Assembly (NCBI GenBank): GCA_035483795.1
Contig: DATHPP010000449.1
Location: 1-24,155 of the forward strand
DNA: 24,155 nt
Direction of reading: 5' to 3'
Source of the DNA: DASXMX01 sp035483795
GTDB taxonomy: Bacteria; Planctomycetota; Phycisphaerae; Tepidisphaerales; Tepidisphaeraceae
Shown here: positions 14,585 to 21,485 of the stretch, piece by piece
Position numbering within the stretch: position 1 is the stretch's first letter
Layout of the letters: each line of letters opens with the position of its first letter
Notes under the pieces: generated by a model
Seen by the model: the letters and a program-made list of their open reading frames with translations, nothing else
Database searches by the model: none
What the model was told of the DNA's origin: nothing
Translations under genes and position numbers: made by a program

Positions 14585-16327
14585 CTAGCCGCGCCGGGCA
14601 CACCATAATTCGCGATAAATGGCCTCGAAGTCCTTCGCAAAGGCGATCGCATTCATCAGCGGCGAGGTCCGCAGCCGGTCGCGAAGCGACCTGCGCATCG
14701 CGGCCAGACGCGCCAAATCCGCCGCCGCCGCCACGGCGGTTTGCACATATTGCTCCGTCGTCGTGGCAACCATTTCCGGGAAGCCGGCGTTGGTCAGAAT
14801 GCTCAAGCCTGCACGCCCGGCGCCGATCGAGCCGGCCAGGCTGACCACCGGCACGCCCATCCACAGCGCATCGCAGGTCGTCAGGCCGCCGGGATAAGGG
14901 AACGGGTCCAGCGCGATATCGATTTGATTGTATTGGGCCATATACTGTTCCCGCGGCAGTCGGTCGACGAAATTCAGGCGCTGCGGATCGATCCCGTCGG
15001 CGGCGAATTGCCCGCGGACAAGCTCGCGATGGCTGCCCGGCGGGGCATGCACCAGAAGCGTCGATCCTTCCACGGCCGCAAGGATCTTCCGCCAGGCGTC
15101 CCAGGTGGCCGCGGTGAGCTTGCTGTAGTCGTTCAGGCAGCCGAACGTAACGTGGCCGGCCTGCTGTGCCGCAAGAGGCGCGACCGCGGGCGCGTCGTAG
15201 GGTTTCTCATAGCAGAAATACGTTTTCAGACGGACCGGCCGCTCGACATAGACCTCATCGCCCGACACGTCCAGATACGGATCAGTCAGCCGATAATCCA
15301 TGGTGTCCGATCCACTGGTCCCGCAGTAAGCGAGGTACGTCGCCTGGATCGAGGCGGGCTTTTGCGCGAAAGTCAGCAGCCGGTTGCCCTCCAGGTGGAG
15401 CGAAAGATCGATCAGGATGTCGATCCGATCCTGCCGGACCAGGACGGCCAGATCGTCGTCGGAAATCCCCACCGTGTTTCGCCAGACGTGATCGAACGAG
15501 TCGAACCTGCGGGTCATGTCGTCCGGCCGCTCGACGTCGCTATAGCAGTAAATCTCGAATTGATCGCGATCGTGATTGGCCAGCAGCGGCGCCAGCAGCC
15601 GCCCGACGAAATGCTCGCGAAAGTTCGCTGAAACGTAGCCGATACGCAGCTTGCGCCCCGCTTCCGAGGCGGTGAGAGGCGCGTGAGGGCGGGGTTTCCC
15701 CGCCTGGGGCGTGGCGAAAGCCTGATTCCATCGCGCATGCTCCCTGGCGATTTGCCCGGCATCGACGCCGTCCTGGAAATACAGGGCATGCAGCAACGCG
15801 CCGGCCATGCCCGCGTCATGGCTCATAGCGGCGGCGCTGCGAAAGCTCGCGATTGCCGGGTCCAATTGGCCTGTCGCCTTGAGCAGTTTGCCGAGCTGAA
15901 ATTCCGCCTCGGGGTAGATGGGCCTGAGCGACAGAGCGCGGCGCAATGCGCTGATCGCTTCGTCGACCTCGCCCTTGCCGGCAAGGAGACAGCCGAGGTT
16001 ATAGAAAGCCTCGGGAAACTCACCGGCCAGGCCAAGCGCCTTCCGCGCCGCCGTCAGCGCCGAATCGGCGCCGTCCTGAACAGCCAGCAGCGTCGCGAGG
16101 CTGTTGTAGTATTCAGGCTGGCGGGGGTTGAATTCGATCGCGCGGCGCACAAAGCCCACGGCCAGTGGCGTATGGCCGTAGCGATGGCAGAGCAATCCCA
16201 TCAGGTGCTGTGCATCGGCGTGCCGCGGCTCGCGCGCGATCACCTGCTGTAAGATGAATTCCGCCTGCGGCAGTCTTCCCGAGCGAAAGTGGTCCGCGGC
16301 CTGTTGATACGCCTCCTGCGTGGTCAT
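14585..16327 (-). CDS. Second TPR-containing O-GlcNAc-transferase-like glycosyltransferase (GT41)
   Basis: A 580-residue relative of the protein at 2381-4567, with five TPRs (residues 3-170; MTTQEAYQQAADHFRSGRLP opens the first) instead of nine. The catalytic region (about 225-580) keeps the family motifs: RIGYVSANFREHFVGRLLAP with His239, FGCLNDYSKLT with Lys403 (human OGT Lys842 position), and DPFPYPGGLTTCDALWMGVP. The start at MTTQEAYQQAA gives a normal N terminus; the frame is open 115 codons further upstream but that sequence is repeat-bearing intergenic DNA. No glycan or pilin gene is adjacent. Presumably a soluble protein glycosyltransferase whose acceptor is chosen by the TPR groove; donor and acceptor are unknown. 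Confidence 0.9.
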   Translation of the reverse strand: MTTQEAYQQAADHFRSGRLPQAEFILQQVIAREPRHADAQHLMGLLCHRYGHTPLAVGFVRRAIEFNPRQPEYYNSLATLLAVQDGADSALTAARKALGLAGEFPEAFYNLGCLLAGKGEVDEAISALRRALSLRPIYPEAEFQLGKLLKATGQLDPAIASFRSAAAMSHDAGMAGALLHALYFQDGVDAGQIAREHARWNQAFATPQAGKPRPHAPLTASEAGRKLRIGYVSANFREHFVGRLLAPLLANHDRDQFEIYCYSDVERPDDMTRRFDSFDHVWRNTVGISDDDLAVLVRQDRIDILIDLSLHLEGNRLLTFAQKPASIQATYLAYCGTSGSDTMDYRLTDPYLDVSGDEVYVERPVRLKTYFCYEKPYDAPAVAPLAAQQAGHVTFGCLNDYSKLTAATWDAWRKILAAVEGSTLLVHAPPGSHRELVRGQFAADGIDPQRLNFVDRLPREQYMAQYNQIDIALDPFPYPGGLTTCDALWMGVPVVSLAGSIGAGRAGLSILTNAGFPEMVATTTEQYVQTAVAAAADLARLAAMRRSLRDRLRTSPLMNAIAFAKDFEAIYRELWCARRG

Positions 16328-16644
16328 CGCCGGAGATTCTAACGCGCTTGACGATCCGCGAAGCATCATCGTCCTCCGCGACGAATCCCGCGCCGGCCAC
16401 GGCGGTGGCAAGCCCATCGCCAAAGTCCTCGACGAAGCCGCGGATGGATACGCGTTTCTCGGGAGGGTCTTCGGAATTGATTTCTCAAAACCGAATCCGC
16501 CACAGATGAACACGGATGGACACAGATGAAATACCGGAGAAGGAGATTGTCCTGTGACCGGAAATACCGTCCGCGAAGGACGCGAATGTTGCCAACCACA
16601 TTGACCCCGGCTTTTTCGCGGCCTTCGTGTGCTTGGCGGATGAA
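16328..16644. other. Intergenic region with 10-bp tandem repeat
   Basis: No credible gene in about 317 bp between the glycosyltransferase start and the PIN toxin stop. It holds the repeat at 16501-16530 and, nearer the toxin gene, the phrases TCCGCGAAGGACGCGAA and TTCGCGGCCTTCGTG, which look like two opposed copies of another dispersed GC-rich motif. The promoter of the glycosyltransferase gene should lie at its left end, but no consensus boxes could be picked out. Confidence 0.5.
16501..16530. repeat. Three 10-bp tandem units (CACAGATGAA type)
   Basis: CACAGATGAA, CACGGATGGA and CACAGATGAA follow one another without gaps. The same phrase is familiar from intergenic repeats in planctomycete and verrucomicrobial genomes (recollection, not searched). 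Confidence 0.75.
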
Positions 16645-17037
16645 CTACCAAACACATGTCACCTTCCGGCATGCCTGGATTAATGGATCGCGTGTCACGA
16701 TTTTCGCGCCGAGCCGTTCTGCTGAGATTGCGATGAGACGATCGTGCATCTCTGGTATCTCATCGAAGTCGCCCAACCGCCGGGTATCCGCCATCGTGAT
16801 CGGCTCGAACCGGTACACTGGGTTCCTCTGCAAGAAGTCGACGTAGCGTATGAAGTCGTTTTCCAGGCCGGCCTTCCTCAGCAGCCAATACAACTCCGAA
16901 AGGACGATCGGATGGACGAGCAGTAGCGCGCCGCCGGCCTCTGCGTCCTTGAAGGCTTGCTCTGCGTTCGGCGAGAGCTTCGGGTCGTGGAATTCGTACC
17001 AGTAAACGGCGTGCGTATCCGGCAGAAATAGGTTCAT
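16645..17037 (-). CDS. vapC: PIN-domain toxin (VapC-like)
   Basis: A 130-residue PIN ribonuclease with the acidic active-site set: Asp7 in LPDTHA, Glu48 in LSELYW, Asp99 in MHDRLIA and Asp117 in VTRDP. PIN toxins cut tRNA or rRNA in a Mg-dependent way when free of their antitoxin. The order of motifs and the length are normal, so it looks intact. Its ATG overlaps the antitoxin TGA by 4 bp (ATGA), giving translational coupling and fixing the start. The general VapC name is a family label only; the RNA target is unknown. Confidence 0.9.
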   Translation of the reverse strand: MNLFLPDTHAVYWYEFHDPKLSPNAEQAFKDAEAGGALLLVHPIVLSELYWLLRKAGLENDFIRYVDFLQRNPVYRFEPITMADTRRLGDFDEIPEMHDRLIAISAERLGAKIVTRDPLIQACRKVTCVW

Positions 17038-17291
17038 TTCAAGTCTGCGAGTTTCGATTTCCAGGCATTGTTCATTTCATCAAGGGCGGCATCGATGTCG
17101 AGCGGAGCGCCGGAATTGCCGGCGAAAATGCCGCTACGGGCACGGGCCGGCGCCATGCCTCCTCCGACCTCCGGTGCGTCGGGTTGCACGACCAACACCA
17201 CCTCGGCCTTGCCCGCAGGCAAGCCCAGAGGCACCTCGAGCCGGAGTTTTCCGTCGCCGCCGATTTCCGCGTTCACTTTCACCGTGGTCAT
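17034..17291 (-). CDS. Antitoxin partner of the PIN toxin
   Basis: An 85-residue protein directly upstream of, and overlapping by 4 bp, the PIN toxin. The N-terminal half is beta-rich (TTVKVNAEIGGDGKLRLEVP, then LPAGKAEVVLVVQ), the wording of small antitoxins paired with PIN toxins. After a Gly/Ala linker the C terminus (PLDIDAALDEMNNAWKSKLA) is an amphipathic helix suited to wrapping the toxin. It is not a clear AbrB or RHH protein, so whether it binds DNA itself is open. The function call rests mostly on the partner and the gene overlap. Confidence 0.8.
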   Translation of the reverse strand: MTTVKVNAEIGGDGKLRLEVPLGLPAGKAEVVLVVQPDAPEVGGGMAPARARSGIFAGNSGAPLDIDAALDEMNNAWKSKLADLK

Positions 17292-17351
17292 GACGAGTTC
17301 CTTCGAACGAAAGTTAATTCTACGTCGCGACCCTGGCTCGCAAAAGCGCGC

Positions 17352-18107
17352 TCACCGCTTCTTGAACTGCGACTCGCGACGGCGATTGATCAGGGCCTGC
17401 TCCTTCTTGCGGGCGGCTTCGACGGGCGTCGCGGGTTTGAGGGCGGCGCGGGCGCGCTGCTGGATGTTGCCGCCGCGGGGGGCGTAGGCGGCCCGCTTGA
17501 GCTGGGCGTCGTCGGGATCGGGCTCGTTGCCGCAGTTCATGCAGTAGGCCAGGTCGTAGTCGGCGATGGCGCCGCAGAAAATGCAGCGGCCCTCCATCCG
17601 CCGCTTGGCGATCAGCCGCTTCCGCTCGTGCTGCTTGAGGTAGCCCAAAGTGCAGTAATAACCCATCACCAGCAGCCCGATGAGCAGGATCACCGGATGG
17701 ACCAGGCTCAGCACGGCCAGGACCACAAACCAGCACGCCAGCGCCGAGAAAAACAGGGCATAAACGTGGAACGGCGGCACGCCGGTCAGGTTGCGGTCCG
17801 CCGCTTCGTGAATGAGCATCATCATCCCCGCCGCCAACACGAAGGGCCACACCGTCCACCCGTGCGGCATGACGAAGTTGATGACCACTCCGCCGACGAT
17901 CATCGCCAAGATCGCTATGTACGACCAGCGCAGTTCCGTGCGCACATATTCGCGAATCCCCCGGCGAAGAAATGCCTTGCCGCGTTCCTTGATCTCATGG
18001 AACCGCCCCTCGCCCTTCACCGGGTCGAGAAACCGAAAGACAAAGCCTTCGATGCGCTTGGGTTCCACGGCGAGCGCATTGTACGCCGCGTTGGCTCGGG
18101 CGGACAT
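17352..18107 (-). CDS. Membrane protein with four helices and a zinc ribbon
   Basis: A 251-residue protein not matched to a named family. The N-terminal 60 residues are soluble (RIEGFVFRFLDPVKGEGRFHEIKE broken by charged turns). Then come about four membrane helices (roughly 61-79, 84-100, 112-131, 133-155). A basic stretch (KQHERKRLIAKRRMEG) leads to a zinc ribbon, CIFCG at 175-179 and CMNCG at 189-193, and a Lys/Arg-rich tail ending ESQFKKR. The topology suggests ribbon and tail are cytoplasmic. It stands 60 bp upstream of the antitoxin gene and downstream of the HEPN/MNT pair on the same strand; no functional link is evident. Confidence 0.7.
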   Translation of the reverse strand: MSARANAAYNALAVEPKRIEGFVFRFLDPVKGEGRFHEIKERGKAFLRRGIREYVRTELRWSYIAILAMIVGGVVINFVMPHGWTVWPFVLAAGMMMLIHEAADRNLTGVPPFHVYALFFSALACWFVVLAVLSLVHPVILLIGLLVMGYYCTLGYLKQHERKRLIAKRRMEGRCIFCGAIADYDLAYCMNCGNEPDPDDAQLKRAAYAPRGGNIQQRARAALKPATPVEAARKKEQALINRRRESQFKKR

Positions 18108-18165
18108 TGCTGTTCAGGGCGAAGACACACGGTTTTGGTGAGGTCAATGCAGCTGGTTCGGCATT

Positions 18166-18621
18166 CTATTCGGTCTCCTCCTCGGCGAGCTCAGGGTGTT
18201 GTGCGATCAGCCATTGCTTCACGCGGGCCAACAGGTCTTTGGCAAAATCGATCATCTGATTCGCCTCCTGTCGCGTAATCACGCCCGCCGTGTCGTAGAC
18301 GCTCATACCGCGTTTTTTCCGGCGGTCGTCGAAGTCGGCAATGCCTTTGGCGTCCAGGCCAACGGTGTGGGCCAGCGATTGGATCACACGGAAATGATTC
18401 GAGTCTCCCTTGGCGACGGCGTAGCCGCTCGCGACCAACGCGGCATTCGAGGCCTGAAGGGCCGCGTTGTAGGCGATGTTGAATTTCCAGTCATCGCTGA
18501 GTCCCTTCGATCTGCAATCTTTCAAATCACGCTCGGCCAGAGCGAGCAGGTCCGTGACTTCTTGCGGACTTGCCTGGTGCGCTCTTAGCCAGCCGTGCCT
18601 CTGCCACTCGCTTAAGCTCAT
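18166..18621 (-). CDS. HEPN-domain protein, probable toxin partner of the MNT protein
   Basis: A 151-residue all-helical protein with HEPN character: WLRAHQASPQEVTDLLALAERDLKDC, then YNAALQASNAALVASGY, and DDRRKKRGMSVYD (about 98-110). HEPN proteins paired with MNT nucleotidyltransferases are RNases held in check by the partner, which AMPylates a Tyr of the RxxxxHxY motif in the MntA-HepT system. Here Tyr109 is present, but the Arg-x4-His part is not canonical, so RNase activity is uncertain. Its start lies inside the nucleotidyltransferase gene (95-bp overlap in another frame); the N terminus MSLSEWQRHGWLRAH is normal for the family, which supports the overlap as real. Confidence 0.82.
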   Translation of the reverse strand: MSLSEWQRHGWLRAHQASPQEVTDLLALAERDLKDCRSKGLSDDWKFNIAYNAALQASNAALVASGYAVAKGDSNHFRVIQSLAHTVGLDAKGIADFDDRRKKRGMSVYDTAGVITRQEANQMIDFAKDLLARVKQWLIAQHPELAEEETE

Positions 18622-19198
18622 TCTCGCTCCCCATCAGAAGGATTTTGTCCCCGCCGAGCACTCGCCGCACGAAATGATTGCCCGACTCCCACTTCTGCCG
18701 CAGCTCCCTGAGCGGCAGGACGAAAGGATTGATTTCCCGGCCGAGCGGCGCCTCCTGTGGCCGCAGCAGGGAGGAAACCCGTTCGAGCGTCAGCTTCGGA
18801 TCCGTCGCGATCACCATGACGTCGATATCGCTTTCGCGCCGCTGCTCGCCTCGGACGAACGAGCCGAAAATGAACGCGACGGCGATCTGGTCGCGGGCCT
18901 CGATCAGAGCGTCGCGTAGCCGGTCGGCCAGGCCGACCGTCCGTACCACAAGCTGCTTGAGCGGCTCAAAGAGCGATGACTGTGGATTGGCCTGAAAGAA
19001 TCGATCTTTCTCCTTGCGGAGGATGCCGCACGCGACCAGCTGCGCCAGCTCCCGCTGGACCGCGCCGGTTCCGCCTCCGGTCCGCCGGACGATCTCGCGG
19101 AGGTAAAACGACTCGTCCGGTCGTGTGAACAGGAGCGATAAGACCGCCTGTCGAGTCCGTCCGAACAGCACGGCGCCGGGATCATTGGGTGCAACCAT
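18527..19198 (-). CDS. Winged-helix DNA-binding domain fused to MNT nucleotidyltransferase
   Basis: A 223-residue protein. Residues 10-65 form a winged helix (LFGRTRQAVLSLLFTRPDES, then FYLREIVRRTGGGTGAVQRELAQLVACGIL), ArsR/MarR-like. Residues 100-160 carry a minimal nucleotidyltransferase: FGSFVRGEQRRESDIDVMV with GS at 112-113 and Asp124/Asp126 as metal ligands. MNT proteins modify or neutralise a HEPN partner, encoded immediately downstream. The final ~30 residues (SAPGKSARSHGPARSGRA) are low-complexity and come from the overlap with the HEPN gene, so may be non-essential. A perfect 14-bp palindrome ends 4 bp before the start codon, a probable operator for its own winged helix. Confidence 0.88.
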   Translation of the reverse strand: MVAPNDPGAVLFGRTRQAVLSLLFTRPDESFYLREIVRRTGGGTGAVQRELAQLVACGILRKEKDRFFQANPQSSLFEPLKQLVVRTVGLADRLRDALIEARDQIAVAFIFGSFVRGEQRRESDIDVMVIATDPKLTLERVSSLLRPQEAPLGREINPFVLPLRELRQKWESGNHFVRRVLGGDKILLMGSENELKRVAEARLAKSAPGKSARSHGPARSGRA

Positions 19199-19202
19199 TA
19201 TG

Positions 19203-19216
19203 GGTACGATCGTACC
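19203..19216. promoter_or_regulatory. 14-bp perfect palindrome, putative operator of the MNT/HEPN operon
   Basis: GGTACGATCGTACC is a perfect inverted repeat lying 4 bp upstream of the start codon of the winged-helix/MNT gene. A dimeric winged helix binding here would cover the ribosome site and promoter end, giving autoregulation. The palindrome is seen directly; the binding is inference. Confidence 0.6.
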
Positions 19217-19351
19217 TGATCTGGGTGCGGGGTCAACTGAATGGTTGAACTGAATTAGCGGCGAACCACGGAGGCGCTGAGGACACAGAGGAAGAAAGGA
19301 CGAAGGGACAGGAGGCTAAAGCGACAAAGTGGCTCATGCGCGGTTATTTTT

Positions 19352-19387
19352 CTCGGTGTCCTCGGTGTCCTCGGTGTCCTCGGTGTC
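19352..19387. repeat. Four perfect 9-bp tandem repeats (CTCGGTGTC)
   Basis: CTCGGTGTC occurs four times head to tail without mismatch, followed by TCTGTGGTTC. A related segment in the opposite orientation (GAACCACGG...GAGGACACAGAGG) lies at 19264-19292, so the whole is an inverted-repeat-like element with a ~60-bp centre. Confidence 0.85.
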
Positions 19388-19481
19388 TCTGTGGTTCAAA
19401 CCGTCCGCGTTTCGCCGCGACTCGAAGAGGAGCGCTACCTGGGTTCGCAATTCGCGAAACTCGAATGACGAATGACGAATC

Positions 19482-19561
19482 AAATCCGAATGACCGAAAG
19501 ATCGAATGACGAAACGATCGGCTTTTCGGGCAGAGGTTTCGAGCGTCGGTCATTCGGATTT
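19482..19561. repeat. 16-bp inverted repeat beside CGAATGAC units
   Basis: AAATCCGAATGACCGA at 19482-19497 is perfectly complementary to TCGGTCATTCGGATTT at 19546-19561, with a 48-bp centre. CGAATGAC units repeat just left of and inside it. It resembles a dispersed planctomycete intergenic repeat (recollection). Confidence 0.7.
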
Positions 19562-19610
19562 CGTCGTTCCCGATGGCGCGCGCAATCGCATTCGACACTT
19601 GCGTCGTACA

Positions 19611-19895
19611 ATGTCTTTGATGAAGGACCTTACCATCGGGCGACACGGGGAAATATCGCTTCCGCAGGATCTGCGGACGCGCTACCGGCTCGAATCCGAC
19701 ACCCCCGTGCGCGTCATCGAGACCGCCACCTCCGTCATTCTCGTACCCCTCACCGAGGCTCCGATGTCGGAGGAATTGCGCAGGGATCTCGAAGAATGGC
19801 AGTCCCTGGCGGCCCAGTCTTGGAACGATTTCTCCTATGACGCGGAACCGACGCGGATGGTCTCAAGAGTTCTTGGAATTGGCCGCTCGATTTGA
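19611..19895 (+). CDS. Orphan AbrB/MazE-like antitoxin
   Basis: A 94-residue protein with a swapped-hairpin AbrB-type domain in its first ~50 residues (LTIGRHGEISLPQDLRTRYR, then DTPVRVIETATSVILVPL), followed by a toxin-binding helix (MSEELRRDLEEWQSLAAQSW). Such proteins are DNA-binding antitoxins normally followed at once by a PIN or MazF toxin. No toxin gene follows here. Relatives usually end shortly after the WxxF segment; this one continues with a tail (RMVSRVLGIGRSI) that runs into lower-GC DNA, suggesting that the original 3' end and toxin gene were replaced. A second ATG at 19620 would shorten it by three residues. Confidence 0.8.
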   Translation: MSLMKDLTIGRHGEISLPQDLRTRYRLESDTPVRVIETATSVILVPLTEAPMSEELRRDLEEWQSLAAQSWNDFSYDAEPTRMVSRVLGIGRSI

Positions 19896-19953
19896 TGGCG
19901 CAATAAGATTATTTGACCCCGAAGTTGGCCCGTTATTCTGCCGGAGCGCTCAC

Positions 19954-20529
19954 ATGGGATGGAAAGCCTTCAACCTTATTGCAACGAACGGCGAAGACGG
20001 TTACCTGACAACATTCCCCTCACCAGACGCGGCAGAAGCTCGCGATTATCTCCGCCGCTTAGGCGGAACGTATCAGAGCCAAGGTGAGGCAACGTTTGAG
20101 AACGGATTGTACCCAGAAGATAACGACGACCTATACATTGGCGCGTATGCTAACGCCCTCGTGATAGGCAGCGTACCAATTGCTGAAGAAGCGTTTACAG
20201 GTAATGTTCCGCGGGCGGTCCAATGCGCAACCGAGTTGCTTCCTGGATGCCGCGCGCTGGTAGCGGTGCTCCACAGCGTCGTCGATCTGTTTGGCTACGC
20301 ATGGTACGAAAATGGTAAACTTCTTCGCGCCCGTGCGGGGAACGCGGACGACGGCGTATTCTTCGAGAAGGGTCCGCCCCTGCCGATTGAGCTGAAGCTG
20401 AAAGCATTTGACGAAACGATTGACGGAGAAGAACTCGTCATGGAGCTTTGCCGGCCATTCCTCGGGTGCCGCATCGATGAGTACGACGCCTGGGATTTGA
20501 AGATGGAATTGTTCAAGAGGAAGAAGTGA
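19954..20529 (+). CDS. DUF6928-like hypothetical protein
   Basis: A 191-residue protein resembling, from memory, DUF6928, a family best known from actinobacteria: an opening MGWKAFNLIATNGEDGYLTT, a middle YIGAYANALVIGSVPIAEE, and HSVVDLFGYAWYENGKLLR followed by GVFFEKGPPLPIE. No enzymatic motif is visible; the end (MELFKRKK) is basic. Start: GGAG at 19943-19946 sits 7 bp before the ATG; the frame is open to 19837 but that overlaps the antitoxin. Base composition is visibly lower in GC than neighbouring genes, a sign of transfer. A likely terminator follows 17 bp after the stop. Function unknown. Confidence 0.75.
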   Translation: MGWKAFNLIATNGEDGYLTTFPSPDAAEARDYLRRLGGTYQSQGEATFENGLYPEDNDDLYIGAYANALVIGSVPIAEEAFTGNVPRAVQCATELLPGCRALVAVLHSVVDLFGYAWYENGKLLRARAGNADDGVFFEKGPPLPIELKLKAFDETIDGEELVMELCRPFLGCRIDEYDAWDLKMELFKRKK

Positions 20530-20546
20530 TGACTTCCGGTTGCAAC

Positions 20547-20568
20547 GGGCGAATATCGTTCGCCTTTT
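20547..20568 (+). terminator. Rho-independent-type terminator
   Basis: GGCGAA (20548-20553), a 5-nt loop and TTCGCC (20559-20564) are followed by TTTT (20565-20568), 17 bp after the DUF6928-like stop codon. The stem is short (6 bp plus a possible G-T pair) and the T run only four, so strength is uncertain. Confidence 0.5.
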
Positions 20569-20790
20569 ACCCCAAGGCAAAAACGCTGATTTCGCCGCAG
20601 AAACGCAGGAAAAGTTCGATTGGTGTCCCATCACCTCGATGATTTTATAACCGCTTGAATGGCAAGGTGTTTTTTCGTTGGGTTCTCAAGGGCGAGAACG
20701 AAAACTCTCCCGCAATATGGGCACCTTGTCCCATGCTGCGAGCGGCTCGAATGCTGCCGTATTCGCGTTTGGCGATAGAATAATCGCGTT

Positions 20791-21485
20791 ATGCGCCGTC
20801 GTTTGATTACGGTTGCCGCCGCATTTTCGCTGCTGCTGTTCCTGGCGGCGGCGGCGTGTTGGGTCCGGAGCCATCGAGTCGCGGACATCGCGGGCTGCTA
20901 TCACACGACGTGGGTGGGAGATGAAAACCGGTTGGTGGCGGCAGTGCTGAATTCCGAGTGCGGGGGCATACGCTTCTTCTACATGCGCCGTTCTGGAACG
21001 ATTGATCCACTGGACTCGGCGAGGTATACCTCCGGCAACCCGCCACTCAATTCTCGCACTTACAGGAGGCTGTAGAAGGATACCCGTACATGGATGCGTT
21101 TTACCCGGGCATCGGGCGACTGGGGTTCGGGTTTTATCACGGCGCGCGGAAGGAAACGCTATCGGCATTTCTGCCAACCGGAGCGGGATATGGACCGGAT
21201 TCCGGCGCGGCGCCGATCTCGATGAATGAGCCCAGAGACGTTCCCCTGACCACCAACGACACGTTCGTCCTCGTACCGTATCCGCTCGTCCTGCTGCTCT
21301 CGGCGGTGCTCCCGTTTTGTTGGTTGGCCCGCCGCCGACCCTACCGCAATGGAGACTGTCGAGGCTGCGGCTATAGTCTCACCGGCAACACCAGGGGCAT
21401 TTGTCCCGAGTGCGGATCGGCAGTAGCGCAACCGACGAAGGCGCTGGCGTCTGCCGACGAAATGCCCAGAGGCCGGCGATGCTGA
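20791..21485 (+). pseudogene. Frameshifted membrane protein with C-terminal zinc ribbon
   Basis: Two adjacent reading frames make one protein of a type common in Phycisphaerae. The first (20791-21075) begins MRRRLITVAAAFSLLLFLAA with an N-terminal membrane helix and ends in a frame tail. The second is open from 21006 (reading EVYLRQPATQFSHLQEAVEG then YPYMDAFYPGIGRLGFGFYH) to 21485, with a second helix (FVLVPYPLVLLLSAVLPFCW) and a zinc ribbon CRGCGYSLTGN...CPECG. The break lies between about 21006 and 21060. The upstream part of the second frame reads like protein before its first ATG at 21090, which argues for a lesion or sequencing error rather than two genes. Its stop overlaps the next start (ATGCTGA). 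Confidence 0.7.

Larger units (their letters stand above)
19199..19610. other. Intergenic region rich in short repeats
   Basis: About 410 bp between divergent genes (MNT protein and AbrB-like protein) with no credible gene. It holds the palindrome, an ACCACGGAGGCGCTGAGGAC segment facing a tandem array of the opposite strand (19352-19387), a set of CGAATGAC units around 19461-19512, and a 16-bp inverted repeat. Promoters for both flanking genes must lie here, but none could be read with confidence. Confidence 0.55.

Noticed and set aside
17184..18278. 364-residue plus-strand frame
   Set aside because: Antisense to the zinc-ribbon membrane protein, and His/Gln/Arg-rich composition typical of shadow frames.
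19352..19387. CRISPR array
   Set aside because: The 9-bp units are head to tail without spacers and no cas gene is present; it is a simple tandem repeat.
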